From the NCBI GenBank assembly GCA_016840245.1, contig JAEOST010000203.1:1-6218 (forward strand): a stretch of 6,218 nt of DNA, in the 5' to 3' direction. The notes beneath the pieces are model-generated. The model did no database searches. It was not told the origin of the DNA and worked only from the letters and a program-made list of their open reading frames with translations. This DNA comes from Candidatus Thorarchaeota archaeon (GTDB lineage Archaea; Asgardarchaeota; Thorarchaeia; Thorarchaeales; Thorarchaeaceae). Both the position numbers and the translations under genes were made by a program. Positions 1 to 6,218 of the stretch are shown piece by piece. Within the stretch, counting starts at the first letter, position 1. Every line of letters starts with the position of its first letter.

Positions 1-578
1 AGAGCCCAGAGACGTGTTATCTCCATTGTCACATCCTCACGACTCATACCACTTTGGTGTACAATATCGTCAACATTTCTTCCACCATCAATGAAAGGCA
101 AGACAACACTGTCTTGAACGGACTGTCCGGAAGTGCCAACGTTGAAGGGAATCCAACTCCCAAGGATCTGTCTGAATGTTAAGTGCTGAAGAATACCCTC
201 CCTAAACTCGAGAAAACCAGTATTGAGGTCCAGAGAGTCCATTTCCTCACGTGTGAGGTCCTTTATCCATATGGACTCGAACTCATCAAGAAGAGAAGCA
301 AGTGTCTGAACGACCTCCTCATCGCACTCACCCATGCTTACAGCTACAAGATCAGCCCTATCTCCAGAAAGCACTGTGAAGAGTCGGGCACCATAATCCA
401 CCTGGAATCTTGAACTCTTGCGATCTACTACTTCCTTCGAGAATGACTGTATTGCAGTGAAGAATCCAGACACGAGCATTGGATCCAGTTCTTGAGCTCT
501 AGGGTCCAATTTCATGAAAAACAGCGGAATTCCTCCACGTTCCATGATCAGTATTGCTTGGATGTTGTGCCCAGCCAA
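1..578 (-). CDS. Longin/roadblock-like protein with C-terminal winged-helix-like segment (3' end cut by window)
   Basis: The minus strand is open from after a TAA near 650 to the left edge, so 192 residues are visible and the C-terminus is missing. Residues 6-24 (IQAILIMERGGIPLFFMKL) form two strands around a GGIP turn. An acidic/Pro stretch and a helix with SGFFTAIQSFSKEV (37-50) follow, then further alternating strands (56-82) and a helix (86-103). This order matches the small longin/roadblock-type domains frequent in Asgard archaea, which are linked to small GTPases; that role is family knowledge and is not proven here. Residues 158-192 (IDGGRNVDDIVHQSGMSRED) resemble the start of a winged helix-turn-helix. 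The start is uncertain. TTG at 578 is preferred because GAGG lies at 588-591, nine bases upstream, and it keeps the first strand. ATG at 545 would remove that strand, and GTG at 596 is also in frame. The family call rests on pattern, not on a search. Confidence 0.6.
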   Translation of the reverse strand, partial: MAGHNIQAILIMERGGIPLFFMKLDPRAQELDPMLVSGFFTAIQSFSKEVVDRKSSRFQVDYGARLFTVLSGDRADLVAVSMGECDEEVVQTLASLLDEFESIWIKDLTREEMDSLDLNTGFLEFREGILQHLTFRQILGSWIPFNVGTSGQSVQDSVVLPFIDGGRNVDDIVHQSGMSREDVTMEITRLWA

Positions 579-587
579 CGCGATTAG

Positions 588-591
588 CCTC
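588..591 (-). promoter_or_regulatory. Shine-Dalgarno-like GAGG for the longin-like gene
   Basis: On the minus strand GAGG occupies 591-588, nine bases before the TTG at 578. It is the only good ribosome-binding match near the candidate starts, and it is the reason for preferring TTG over ATG 545. Confidence 0.35.
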
Positions 592-614
592 GACACAAGA
601 AGCCTGTAGAATCG

Positions 615-620
615 TATTAA
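615..620 (-). promoter_or_regulatory. TATA-like element for the longin-like gene
   Basis: The minus strand reads TTAATA here, in a surrounding sequence richer in G+C. A start of transcription about 26 bases downstream would fall near 592, giving a leader of about 14 bases before the TTG at 578. This is a weak match to the archaeal TATA box and no upstream BRE is evident. Confidence 0.25.
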
Positions 621-652
621 GGTTGGCGTGTTATCCCACTCGTTGCGTTATG

Positions 653-668
653 GAAAACGGACATATAT
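653..668 (+). promoter_or_regulatory. BRE/TATA-like promoter, possibly leaderless, for the beta-helix gene
   Basis: A purine-rich GGAAAACGG (653-660) is followed by ACATATAT (661-668), matching the order of the archaeal BRE and TATA box. The TATA centre lies about 25 bases before the GTG at 690, so transcription would begin at or next to the start codon. No Shine-Dalgarno match precedes that GTG, which fits a leaderless message. The call rests on spacing and composition only. Confidence 0.45.
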
Positions 669-689
669 CTGAAAACATGTGAATTCAAC

Positions 690-2870
690 GTGACCGTATC
701 GCGAATTCGTCTGCTTACCATATCATTGATTGTTGGATTTCTAGTCGTTCCAGTCTATACTTCCAATACTAGTATTCAAGCATTTGATAAGCTGATAACT
801 AACACGCAAGTACCAGATGGTACAACGATTGCGTATACGGAACACGAACCTGTGACGATCAGAAGGGATTCTGATTTCCTTGTTCAAGGATGGCCAGGTC
901 TAGGCACACCTGGAGATCCATTTGTTATTGGTAATCTGAACATCACAGCTGTACTGACTTGCATCTTCATTGCAAACACAAGTAAGCACTTCGTGATTGA
1001 GAATTGCTTCCTCACGGCAAGAAGCATTGTTTGGGGGGGGGGAGTGATAACTCTTGAAAATGTCACAAATGTGCAAATCGTGAACAACCAACTCAATGGT
1101 CATAATAGCGCCATATCGATCTTTAACTCATCCGAGTGCACTTTTACAGGCAACTCAATTAATACCGAACGACTCGGACTCTATGCCTTCAACCTCAGTA
1201 AATCCTTCTTCGCTCATAACAACCAGACAAGTCAGGAACTAAGATACGCCATTCATATCCAAGGTGCACGGCAACTTACAGTGAGGAATAATACCTTTGA
1301 CAGAGTTGTGAGTGAAGGAATCAGACTCGTTCAAGGGTACGATTGTGTCATTGAGGACAATCAGTTTCGAAGCACTGGTGGTGCCTACTTAGGGAATTAT
1401 GGAGCATACCTTTTGGAATCATACAGGTGTCATGTAGCAAGAAACGTGTTAAGTGGCTATGATACAGATATTCGCATACTAGATGGATTCGAGAATTCGG
1501 CCCATAACAACACTCTGATGCAGTGTCGGAGAGGAGTCTTGCTTCGAACAACCTCGGCAGTCATCACCAGTAATATCATAGAAGCCACAATAAACGGAGT
1601 AGAGATGGGGCTGTCAAATAGATGTGTTGTTGAATCGAATGACATTCAGGGATATCTTTTCCATGGAATTGAATCACGAGCTGGGAATGGTTCACTCATT
1701 CGATGGAACGAGATTCATCAATCCGAATTCGGAATTCTGTTGCAGGGTGGAATGAATGACCGAATTCTGGAGAACTATGTATACGACTGTGTGAGTGGGG
1801 TAAGCCTCGAGGAATATCCAGGCATGTCGTATGAAACAATCATGGAGCAGGGAGAATATGAGTGGGGGGCTCCAATCAAAGGAACAGTGGCTAACAATAC
1901 TTTCATGGAGTGTGGAATAACCTTCTCAATATCCTATCCGGATGGTTTCGACCAGATCATCGAAGGTAACAAAATAAACGGAGGTCTCTTGGGCTACTTC
2001 TATAATAAATCGACCCACATGATTGACGGGACCGGCTACAGACAGATAGTGCTCGTACGATGTTCTGAGGTGACTGTTGAAAGTGGAGACCTCAGAGGAA
2101 TTTCCATGATGTTCTGTACAAATTCGGACATCAGAAATGTGAACATCAGTCAAGCCGAGGTTGGCATCTACATGGACCAGTCCACAGGATGCCTTGTGAG
2201 TAACTCGCAAATAATGAATAATGAGATTGGAGTGTATTTTGACGAATCAGAGTCTTGCTACGTGTATCAGAGTCACATTCATCGAAACGATAATGGAGTA
2301 TACTTCTACGAAACCAACAACTCGATGGTCTATGGGTGCGAGGTGACTCAGAATAGTTATGGAATCGTGTTCACTGGAGTAAACAACGGAGTCATAGAGT
2401 CCAACCGAATCTATACCAATCTTGAGGGAATCTTCCTACTCCGGTCAGACAACACGATGGTGGGTAATAATGAGATAGTCTACAACAATGGTACTGGAAT
2501 TCTCATAAATAGACTATCGGACGGAAACATGATCGTGGGTAACAGTTTTGGTTGGAACGGACTAAATGCCTGGTGTTCTGTATCAGACAACTATTGGGAC
2601 AATGGCAATGGCCTAGGTAATAGATGGCACAACTACTTTGACACGCCCACGTATTACATTGAAGGGGGAGCAGGATGTGAAGACAACTACCCAAGTCTTC
2701 TTGGAGATGGACTAATGATACCAACAACGACAACACCAGTTGAAACCAACTCTACGTCAATTGATTCTCTCAGTCTTACTCCTCTTCAGACAGTTGTAGC
2801 AATTGGAATGATTGGGGGATTGGTTGTGATAGCTATTGGGAACTATGTGATGAGACGGTTTCCAATGTAG
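690..2870 (+). CDS. Secreted, membrane-anchored right-handed parallel beta-helix protein (NosD-like)
   Basis: This is a 726-residue surface protein. A signal peptide covers roughly 1-25 (RIRLLTISLIVGFLVVPVYTS). Residues 66-84 carry the family opening (GWPGLGTPGDPFVIGNLNI, compare G-x-GTxxxPyvIeg). Beta-helix coils run from about 85 to 375 and again from about 450 to 625, with a less regular insert at 375-450. From residue 492 to 603 the helix is very regular, with G-[IV] strands every 22 residues. The helix closes with NYWDNGNGLGNRWHNYF (634-650) and YYIEGGAG (655-662), a typical NosD-family ending. A Thr/Ser-rich linker (676-692), a membrane segment (about 698-719) and the tail MRRFPM follow. 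Many N-x-S/T sites suggest glycosylation. Such folds often bind or cleave polysaccharides, but I see no clear catalytic residues, so substrate is unknown. The GTG start is chosen because the signal peptide begins there. A ten-G run lies within codons 115-118. Confidence 0.85.
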   Translation: MTVSRIRLLTISLIVGFLVVPVYTSNTSIQAFDKLITNTQVPDGTTIAYTEHEPVTIRRDSDFLVQGWPGLGTPGDPFVIGNLNITAVLTCIFIANTSKHFVIENCFLTARSIVWGGGVITLENVTNVQIVNNQLNGHNSAISIFNSSECTFTGNSINTERLGLYAFNLSKSFFAHNNQTSQELRYAIHIQGARQLTVRNNTFDRVVSEGIRLVQGYDCVIEDNQFRSTGGAYLGNYGAYLLESYRCHVARNVLSGYDTDIRILDGFENSAHNNTLMQCRRGVLLRTTSAVITSNIIEATINGVEMGLSNRCVVESNDIQGYLFHGIESRAGNGSLIRWNEIHQSEFGILLQGGMNDRILENYVYDCVSGVSLEEYPGMSYETIMEQGEYEWGAPIKGTVANNTFMECGITFSISYPDGFDQIIEGNKINGGLLGYFYNKSTHMIDGTGYRQIVLVRCSEVTVESGDLRGISMMFCTNSDIRNVNISQAEVGIYMDQSTGCLVSNSQIMNNEIGVYFDESESCYVYQSHIHRNDNGVYFYETNNSMVYGCEVTQNSYGIVFTGVNNGVIESNRIYTNLEGIFLLRSDNTMVGNNEIVYNNGTGILINRLSDGNMIVGNSFGWNGLNAWCSVSDNYWDNGNGLGNRWHNYFDTPTYYIEGGAGCEDNYPSLLGDGLMIPTTTTPVETNSTSIDSLSLTPLQTVVAIGMIGGLVVIAIGNYVMRRFPM
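1033..1042 (+). repeat. Ten-G homopolymer inside the beta-helix gene
   Basis: Ten consecutive G encode W115 and G116-G118. The frame is intact as given. With nine G the next codons read GAG TGA, and with eleven they read AGT GAT AAC TCT TGA, so either change ends the protein near residue 119. The tract could be a slippage site or a sequencing error hotspot. Confidence 0.9.
2715..2759 (+). repeat. Thr-rich low-complexity linker of the beta-helix protein
   Basis: An ACA/ACC-rich stretch encodes a Thr/Pro/Ser/Asn linker (about residues 676-690, IPTTTTPVETNSTS) directly before the C-terminal membrane segment. It probably acts as an extended, perhaps glycosylated stalk that lifts the beta-helix off the membrane. 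Confidence 0.6.
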
Positions 2871-2873
2871 TCC

Positions 2874-3104
2874 TTAGATGAGGTTGAAAAGGTCCTCTCG
2901 GGCAAGAACTTCATACCCATCAGACTTGACTAGGACCTTGGATTCTAATCGGAATACTTCACAGAACCGGAGAGCATGTACCAAATCCTCTTGGTTTCTA
3001 GTCCAAGGAAGAATGATTTGCCATTCGTTCTTCTGATGTCCAATTGCTCGGTCTATAGCTTGGATCTTGCGCTTACAAAGTCCGTCAGAGCATTCAGAGG
3101 TCAT
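2874..3104 (-). CDS. Small hypothetical protein, 76 residues
   Basis: I do not recognise this family. ATG at 3104 to TAA at 2874-2876 encodes a soluble, charged protein with no signal peptide or membrane segment. The pattern suggests a helix (residues 8-25, GLCKRKIQAIDRAIGHQ), a strand (EWQIILPW), a second helix (NQEDLVHALRFCEVF), a strand pair (SKVLVKSDGYEVLAR) and a final helix (EDLFNLI), that is, a compact alpha/beta domain. Codon choice and amino-acid composition look like a real gene. It ends three bases from the stop of the beta-helix gene and is divergent from the solute-binding protein gene. An A/T-rich element at 3169-3177 could drive it. An in-frame TTG at 3149 would add 15 residues of poor composition, but that TTG sits close to the transcription start expected from the element, so the start is unsettled. 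Function is unknown. Confidence 0.5.
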   Translation of the reverse strand: MTSECSDGLCKRKIQAIDRAIGHQKNEWQIILPWTRNQEDLVHALRFCEVFRLESKVLVKSDGYEVLAREDLFNLI

Positions 3105-3168
3105 CGATGTTTTTCGTCCGCAGTTGTCATTGAAGTCGTTGAACTTCAAGCCCGCGCACGTAATACCC

Positions 3169-3177
3169 TAATAATAT
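3169..3177 (-). promoter_or_regulatory. TATA-like element, probably for the small minus-strand gene
   Basis: The minus strand reads ATATTATTA. Transcription starting about 26 bases downstream would begin near 3147, leaving a leader of about 43 bases to ATG 3104, or nearly none to TTG 3149. The element is close to symmetric in composition and could also serve the plus strand. Confidence 0.3.
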
Positions 3178-3238
3178 GGTTTCGGTCACAAATCCGTGTG
3201 CATAAGCTCAATATCCTCAGCTACGCTTACTGTTATCG

Positions 3239-3249
3239 CAATATTATTC
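3239..3249 (+). promoter_or_regulatory. TATA-like element for the solute-binding protein gene
   Basis: CAATATTATTC is centred near 3244. A transcript starting about 26 bases further on, near 3271, would have a leader of about 11 bases before ATG 3282. The only Shine-Dalgarno-like bases (GGTGA, 3276-3280) are almost adjacent to the ATG, which is too close to be a standard site. Confidence 0.35.
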
Positions 3250-3281
3250 TGAGAATTGGAGATGAGATTAGTAGTGGTGAG

Positions 3282-5174
3282 ATGGGATTGAGAAAGCGGC
3301 CCATTGCAATTCTGTGGATGATTGTTATCTCAGTCTTTACTGCTGCGTCATATATCGGTGAGCAAGCAGCTGGTGCAGAGGCTCTGCAGACCGGTCCCTA
3401 TGTCGATGATGTATGTTACAAGGTGATTCACGATAGTAGTGTGATGCGTCAACAACTCATTGATGGTGGGATTGAGATGACTAACAGTTTCTTAGACCCA
3501 TTCCAACTCTCAGACATTCAAGCTACTTCAGATGTAGAGATACATTCTCAACCCAGAAATGGATACGATCTGATTGTAATGAACTGCTTAATGGCTCCTA
3601 TGAACTGGTCTGGCTTTCGAAGAGCTTTTGCATATGCATTTGACAAGAATAGAGCTGTAACAGAGATGTATGGAGGGTATGGATTCGTCCATGATTCGCT
3701 TGTACCCAAAATGAACGATTTCTGTATAGAAGATGACCTCCCGCATCACTACTACGATGCCCGACCAGATATTGGAAACATGATACTTGACGACCTTGGC
3801 TTCTCTATCAATCATGAGGGTTATAGAAATGATCCAAATGGTAATCCAATCTATATCGTCATCAAGACGCATAATTTACGGGGACAAGTTGCTGCGATGA
3901 TTGCTGCAGATGCTCTCGACTCACTATATATTGCTGCAGAGTCCTACATAACATACTACAATACATATGTCTCCAATTTGGCAAGTCACTGTGGCTATGA
4001 CATGATTGTTTCCAGAATCGATTTCTATGACGACAAGGTGGACTGGCTTGCATACGAATACTGGTCTGCAAAAGCCCTAATAGCTTACGAGAATCTTCCT
4101 GCTTTTCAAAATGCAACATATGATTCATGGAGAGATCAGCTCCTCTATGGAGAAACATACGAGGAAGTGTACGAAGCAGCTGCAGAGATGCAGAAAATCT
4201 TGCATCACAATGTACCAATTCTTGTCACTTGTCAGAATCTCCGCATTCAAGGTTACAGAACGAATCAATTTCAGGGGTATGTTGCAGATGAATTGCAACA
4301 CATATCAGGCCCTTGGACAATGAGGAACATTCGAGCCATTGACGGATCAAGGGGAGGGTCTGTTACAATTGGTACTAATGTAGATCCACGGTCGCTCGGT
4401 TTGAACTTGTTTCGATACTATGACAGTCATTGGTCTAGAAGTGCAAAAGCGATGATGGAACTTCAATACTCCTCACTCTTCAATTATGGACCAGATTCAC
4501 TCCCCGTTCCAGATCTCGCAACAAACTGGACTATTGAAACTCACAGTGATGATGCATCAATACCTGAAGAGAATAAACGATTCACTTTCGACATAATTCA
4601 AAATGCAACTTGGTCAAATGGTGTTCCACTCACTGCAGAAGATGTAGTCTTCACATTGCTCTTTTTGCGTCTGATGCAGCCAACATTTGAGTTCTTCAAG
4701 ATTAAGCGTCATTGGAGCTACAATCATCTCAAGGCAGCATATTCTCCAACACCATACCGTGTTGTCTTCGAGTATAGTATCAAATCATATTGGTTGTTTC
4801 CAGTATTTGCGTATATGAAAGTACTACCAGCTCACATCATCAACGATGACACAATCATAGGTCAGTGGGATTGGAGTGAGTGGGGTCCACTCTTCAATTC
4901 AGAGCATCAATTACCTACAAGTGGCCCATTTGTTTACGCTGGTTTTGGGGATATAGTTGAAGGAGCAAGTTCATTCGAACACTACAACTTCACAGCCAAT
5001 CCAAATTACTACTATGCCCCACCAAGGCCACAGACGCCTACCACGACACCTACCACAACAGATGGGACAGTGATGCCTCCTGAATTGACGATAGCTATCA
5101 CTTTTGGATCAATGCTTGTGATTGTAGTCTTTATTGGAGAGTTCATCAGACTGAGCCCAAAGAAAAACGACTAG
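3282..5174 (+). CDS. Membrane-anchored solute-binding protein, SBP_bac_5 (peptide/oligosaccharide) family, apparently circularly permuted
   Basis: This 630-residue protein would capture a solute outside the cell for an ABC transporter. A signal peptide covers about 1-32 ([20 protein letters not shown]). Residues 36-354 match the normally C-terminal part of family 5 binding proteins: [12 protein letters not shown] (38-49), a QLIDGGIEM segment (58-66), [15 protein letters not shown] (112-126), DPNGNPI (184-190), and [22 protein letters not shown] (294-315). Residues 357-580 match the normally N-terminal part: [15 protein letters not shown] (358-372), PVPDLATNW (408-416), [14 protein letters not shown] (446-459), VLPAHII (514-520), TSGPFVY (546-552) and ANPNYYY (572-578). 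A Thr/Pro linker (582-596), a membrane segment (about 601-621) and a basic tail follow. ATG 3282 is chosen because the signal peptide starts there. An upstream in-frame ATG at 2976 would bury the signal peptide. No permease or ATPase gene is adjacent, and the ligand cannot be told. Confidence 0.88.
   Translation: MGLRKRPIAILWMIVISVFTAASYIGEQAAGAEALQTGPYVDDVCYKVIHDSSVMRQQLIDGGIEMTNSFLDPFQLSDIQATSDVEIHSQPRNGYDLIVMNCLMAPMNWSGFRRAFAYAFDKNRAVTEMYGGYGFVHDSLVPKMNDFCIEDDLPHHYYDARPDIGNMILDDLGFSINHEGYRNDPNGNPIYIVIKTHNLRGQVAAMIAADALDSLYIAAESYITYYNTYVSNLASHCGYDMIVSRIDFYDDKVDWLAYEYWSAKALIAYENLPAFQNATYDSWRDQLLYGETYEEVYEAAAEMQKILHHNVPILVTCQNLRIQGYRTNQFQGYVADELQHISGPWTMRNIRAIDGSRGGSVTIGTNVDPRSLGLNLFRYYDSHWSRSAKAMMELQYSSLFNYGPDSLPVPDLATNWTIETHSDDASIPEENKRFTFDIIQNATWSNGVPLTAEDVVFTLLFLRLMQPTFEFFKIKRHWSYNHLKAAYSPTPYRVVFEYSIKSYWLFPVFAYMKVLPAHIINDDTIIGQWDWSEWGPLFNSEHQLPTSGPFVYAGFGDIVEGASSFEHYNFTANPNYYYAPPRPQTPTTTPTTTDGTVMPPELTIAITFGSMLVIVVFIGEFIRLSPKKND
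5025..5069 (+). repeat. Thr/Pro-rich low-complexity linker of the solute-binding protein
   Basis: Repeated ACC/ACA/CCT codons encode about residues 582-596 ([15 protein letters not shown]), joining the binding domain to the C-terminal membrane segment. It is a stalk of the same kind as in the upstream beta-helix protein. Confidence 0.6.
5158..5168 (-). terminator. Possible oligo-T terminator downstream of the mutase gene
   Basis: On the minus strand, just after the mutase stop, the sequence reads CGTTTTTCTTT. Archaeal transcription can stop at such T tracts without a hairpin. The same bases are the Lys-Lys-Asn codons at the end of the solute-binding protein gene, so the composition may simply reflect coding. 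Confidence 0.25.
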
Positions 5175-6218
5175 AATATCTTCGGTTCGTCCCATTCACC
5201 CCATAGTTCTCGCCAGACCTCGAATATCTCACCTATGGTAGCATACTCTCGGACAGCTTGGACAATGTGGGGCATGACGTTTTCGTCACCCTCAGAAGCC
5301 TTTCTGAGTCCATCTAGTGCCTCATCAACCTTCTTGTTGTTCCTTGTCTTGCGAATCTTCTGGGTCCTCTCTATCTGACGACGTTCGACTTCTTCGTCAA
5401 TCTTCAGGACAGGGATTGATATCTGCTCATCCTCAAGGACATAGTCATTGACACCTACTATAGTGCGTTCACCGCTGTCAATCTCCCTCTGATAACGATA
5501 AGAGGCCTCAGCAATCTCACGCTGGAAGAAGCCCTTCTCGATTGCTTCCACAACTCCACCGAGAGCCTCGACCTTGTCGAAGTACTTGTAGGCCTCCTCC
5601 TCCATCTCATTTGTGAGAGATTCTACATAGTATGAGCCAGCGAGGGGGTCGATAGTATTTGCAGCACCACTCTCGTGTGCAAGAACCTGTTGAGTTCGTA
5701 GTGCAACTCGAACTGCATCTTCGGTGGGTAATGCCAGTGCTTCATCCATTGAGTTTGTATGAAGTGACTGAGTCCCTCCCAACACAGCGGCTAGAGCCTG
5801 ATAGGCAGTTCTCACAACATTGACAACTGGCTGCTGAGCAGTGAGGGAGCATCCTGCCGTCTGTGTGTGGAAACGCATCCAGAGAGAACGCTCCTTCTTT
5901 GCACCGAAGGTTTCCTTCATCTCTCTAGCCCAGATTCGTCGGGCTGCTCTGTACTTTGCTACCTCCTCGAAAATATCATTGTGAGCGTTGAAAAAGAAGG
6001 ATAGTCGTGGAGCAAAGGTATCAACATCAAGACCATGCTTCTTCCCAACCTTGACATACTCCATACCATTCAGGAGTGTGAAGGCAAGCTCCTGTACCGC
6101 AGTCGAACCAGCCTCACGGATGTGATAGCCAGAGATAGAGATCGTATTCCACCGGGGGATGTTCTTTGCACAGTACTCCATGATGTTCCCGATGATGCGA
6201 AGTGAAGGTGTTGGAGCA
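5171..6218 (-). CDS. mcmA: Methylmalonyl-CoA mutase large (catalytic) subunit, N-terminus outside window
   Basis: The visible 348 residues are the C-terminal part of the TIM-barrel catalytic domain of a B12-dependent acyl-CoA mutase, which interconverts methylmalonyl-CoA and succinyl-CoA in propionate metabolism. The signature [12 protein letters not shown] (26-37 of the visible part) carries the Tyr-His pair equivalent to Tyr243/His244 of the Propionibacterium enzyme. AARRIWA, the HTQTAG motif, [42 protein letters not shown] and [10 protein letters not shown] follow in the usual order. The protein ends soon after [15 protein letters not shown] with no DxHxxG cobalamin-binding domain, so B12 must be carried by a separate small subunit, as is usual in archaea. 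The frame stays open to the right edge, and the ATG at 6181 is internal. Substrate-deciding residues (equivalents of Tyr89 and Arg207) lie outside the window, so an isobutyryl- or related acyl-CoA mutase cannot be excluded. The stop overlaps that of the convergent gene. Confidence 0.93.
   Translation of the reverse strand, partial: APTPSLRIIGNIMEYCAKNIPRWNTISISGYHIREAGSTAVQELAFTLLNGMEYVKVGKKHGLDVDTFAPRLSFFFNAHNDIFEEVAKYRAARRIWAREMKETFGAKKERSLWMRFHTQTAGCSLTAQQPVVNVVRTAYQALAAVLGGTQSLHTNSMDEALALPTEDAVRVALRTQQVLAHESGAANTIDPLAGSYYVESLTNEMEEEAYKYFDKVEALGGVVEAIEKGFFQREIAEASYRYQREIDSGERTIVGVNDYVLEDEQISIPVLKIDEEVERRQIERTQKIRKTRNNKKVDEALDGLRKASEGDENVMPHIVQAVREYATIGEIFEVWRELWGEWDEPKIF

Larger units (their letters stand above)
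3105..3281. other. A/T-rich divergent spacer between the small gene and the solute-binding protein gene
   Basis: This 177-base stretch separates two divergent genes and holds a candidate TATA element for each (3169-3177 and 3239-3249). The plus strand is open through it from 2976, but the encoded residues lack signal-peptide or domain character and lie opposite the small minus-strand gene, so I treat it as non-coding. I see no tRNA, inverted repeat or other structure in it. Confidence 0.5.

Noticed and set aside
183..413. Plus-strand open frame of 76 residues
   Set aside because: It lies opposite the longin-like gene, which has coherent domain-like sequence over the whole stretch; the plus product has no recognisable features.
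884..2736. Several minus-strand open frames of 62-94 residues inside the beta-helix gene
   Set aside because: The plus frame is continuous with family motifs throughout; the minus products are Cys/His/Ser-rich shadow translations without domains.
2976..3281. In-frame upstream extension of the solute-binding protein gene to ATG 2976, adding 102 residues
   Set aside because: The added residues look non-coding, would place the signal peptide in the interior, and lie opposite a better minus-strand gene. ATG 3282 starts directly at a normal signal peptide and has a TATA-like element upstream.
3588..4323. Minus- and plus-strand open frames inside the solute-binding protein gene
   Set aside because: They overlap the well-supported binding-protein frame and have atypical composition.
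3282..5174. Two separate gene fragments (pseudogene pair) instead of one permuted protein
   Set aside because: A single uninterrupted frame with one signal peptide, one stalk and one anchor, and with both halves complete and abutting, argues for one functional protein.
1..6218. CRISPR array, tRNA or rRNA genes, insertion sequence or integrase attachment sites
   Set aside because: I saw no regularly spaced direct repeats, no tRNA-like cloverleaf in the spacers, and no transposase or terminal inverted repeats.

Overview
The window most resembles a mesophilic archaeon of the Asgard group, probably Thorarchaeota-like. The reasons are two secreted proteins with archaeal C-terminal membrane anchors after Thr-rich linkers, an A/T-rich element about 25 bases before a GTG start that fits a leaderless archaeal transcript, a longin/roadblock-like protein of a type common in Asgard genomes, and a methylmalonyl-CoA mutase large subunit without a fused B12 domain. 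This placement is inference; no rRNA or marker gene is present.

Layout, left to right. Positions 1-578 (minus) hold most of a longin-like protein that ends in the beginning of a winged-helix-like segment and runs off the left edge. A 111-base divergent spacer with TATA-like elements separates it from a 726-residue secreted, membrane-anchored parallel beta-helix (NosD-like) protein at 690-2870 (plus). Three bases after that stop, a small unrecognised gene (2874-3104, minus, 76 residues) ends convergently. A second A/T-rich divergent spacer (3105-3281) precedes a 630-residue membrane-anchored solute-binding protein of the peptide/oligosaccharide family (SBP_bac_5) at 3282-5174 (plus). It ends on a CTAG that is also the stop of the convergent methylmalonyl-CoA mutase large subunit (5171-6218, minus), whose N-terminus lies beyond the right edge.

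The standout is the solute-binding protein. The two halves of the family appear in reversed order: the segment that is normally C-terminal comes first, and the normally N-terminal segment, with the LTAEDVVF motif, comes second. Together they make up one complete binding protein, so it looks circularly permuted. The second point of interest is an uninterrupted run of ten G in the beta-helix gene, where gain or loss of one G gives an immediate stop.

The beta-helix protein and the solute-binding protein share a surface design (signal peptide, large extracellular domain, Thr-rich stalk, one C-terminal membrane segment, short tail). They could act together in binding or capturing extracellular polymers, but no transporter permease or ATPase is in view. 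The mutase belongs to propionate/methylmalonyl-CoA metabolism and is not obviously linked to the others.
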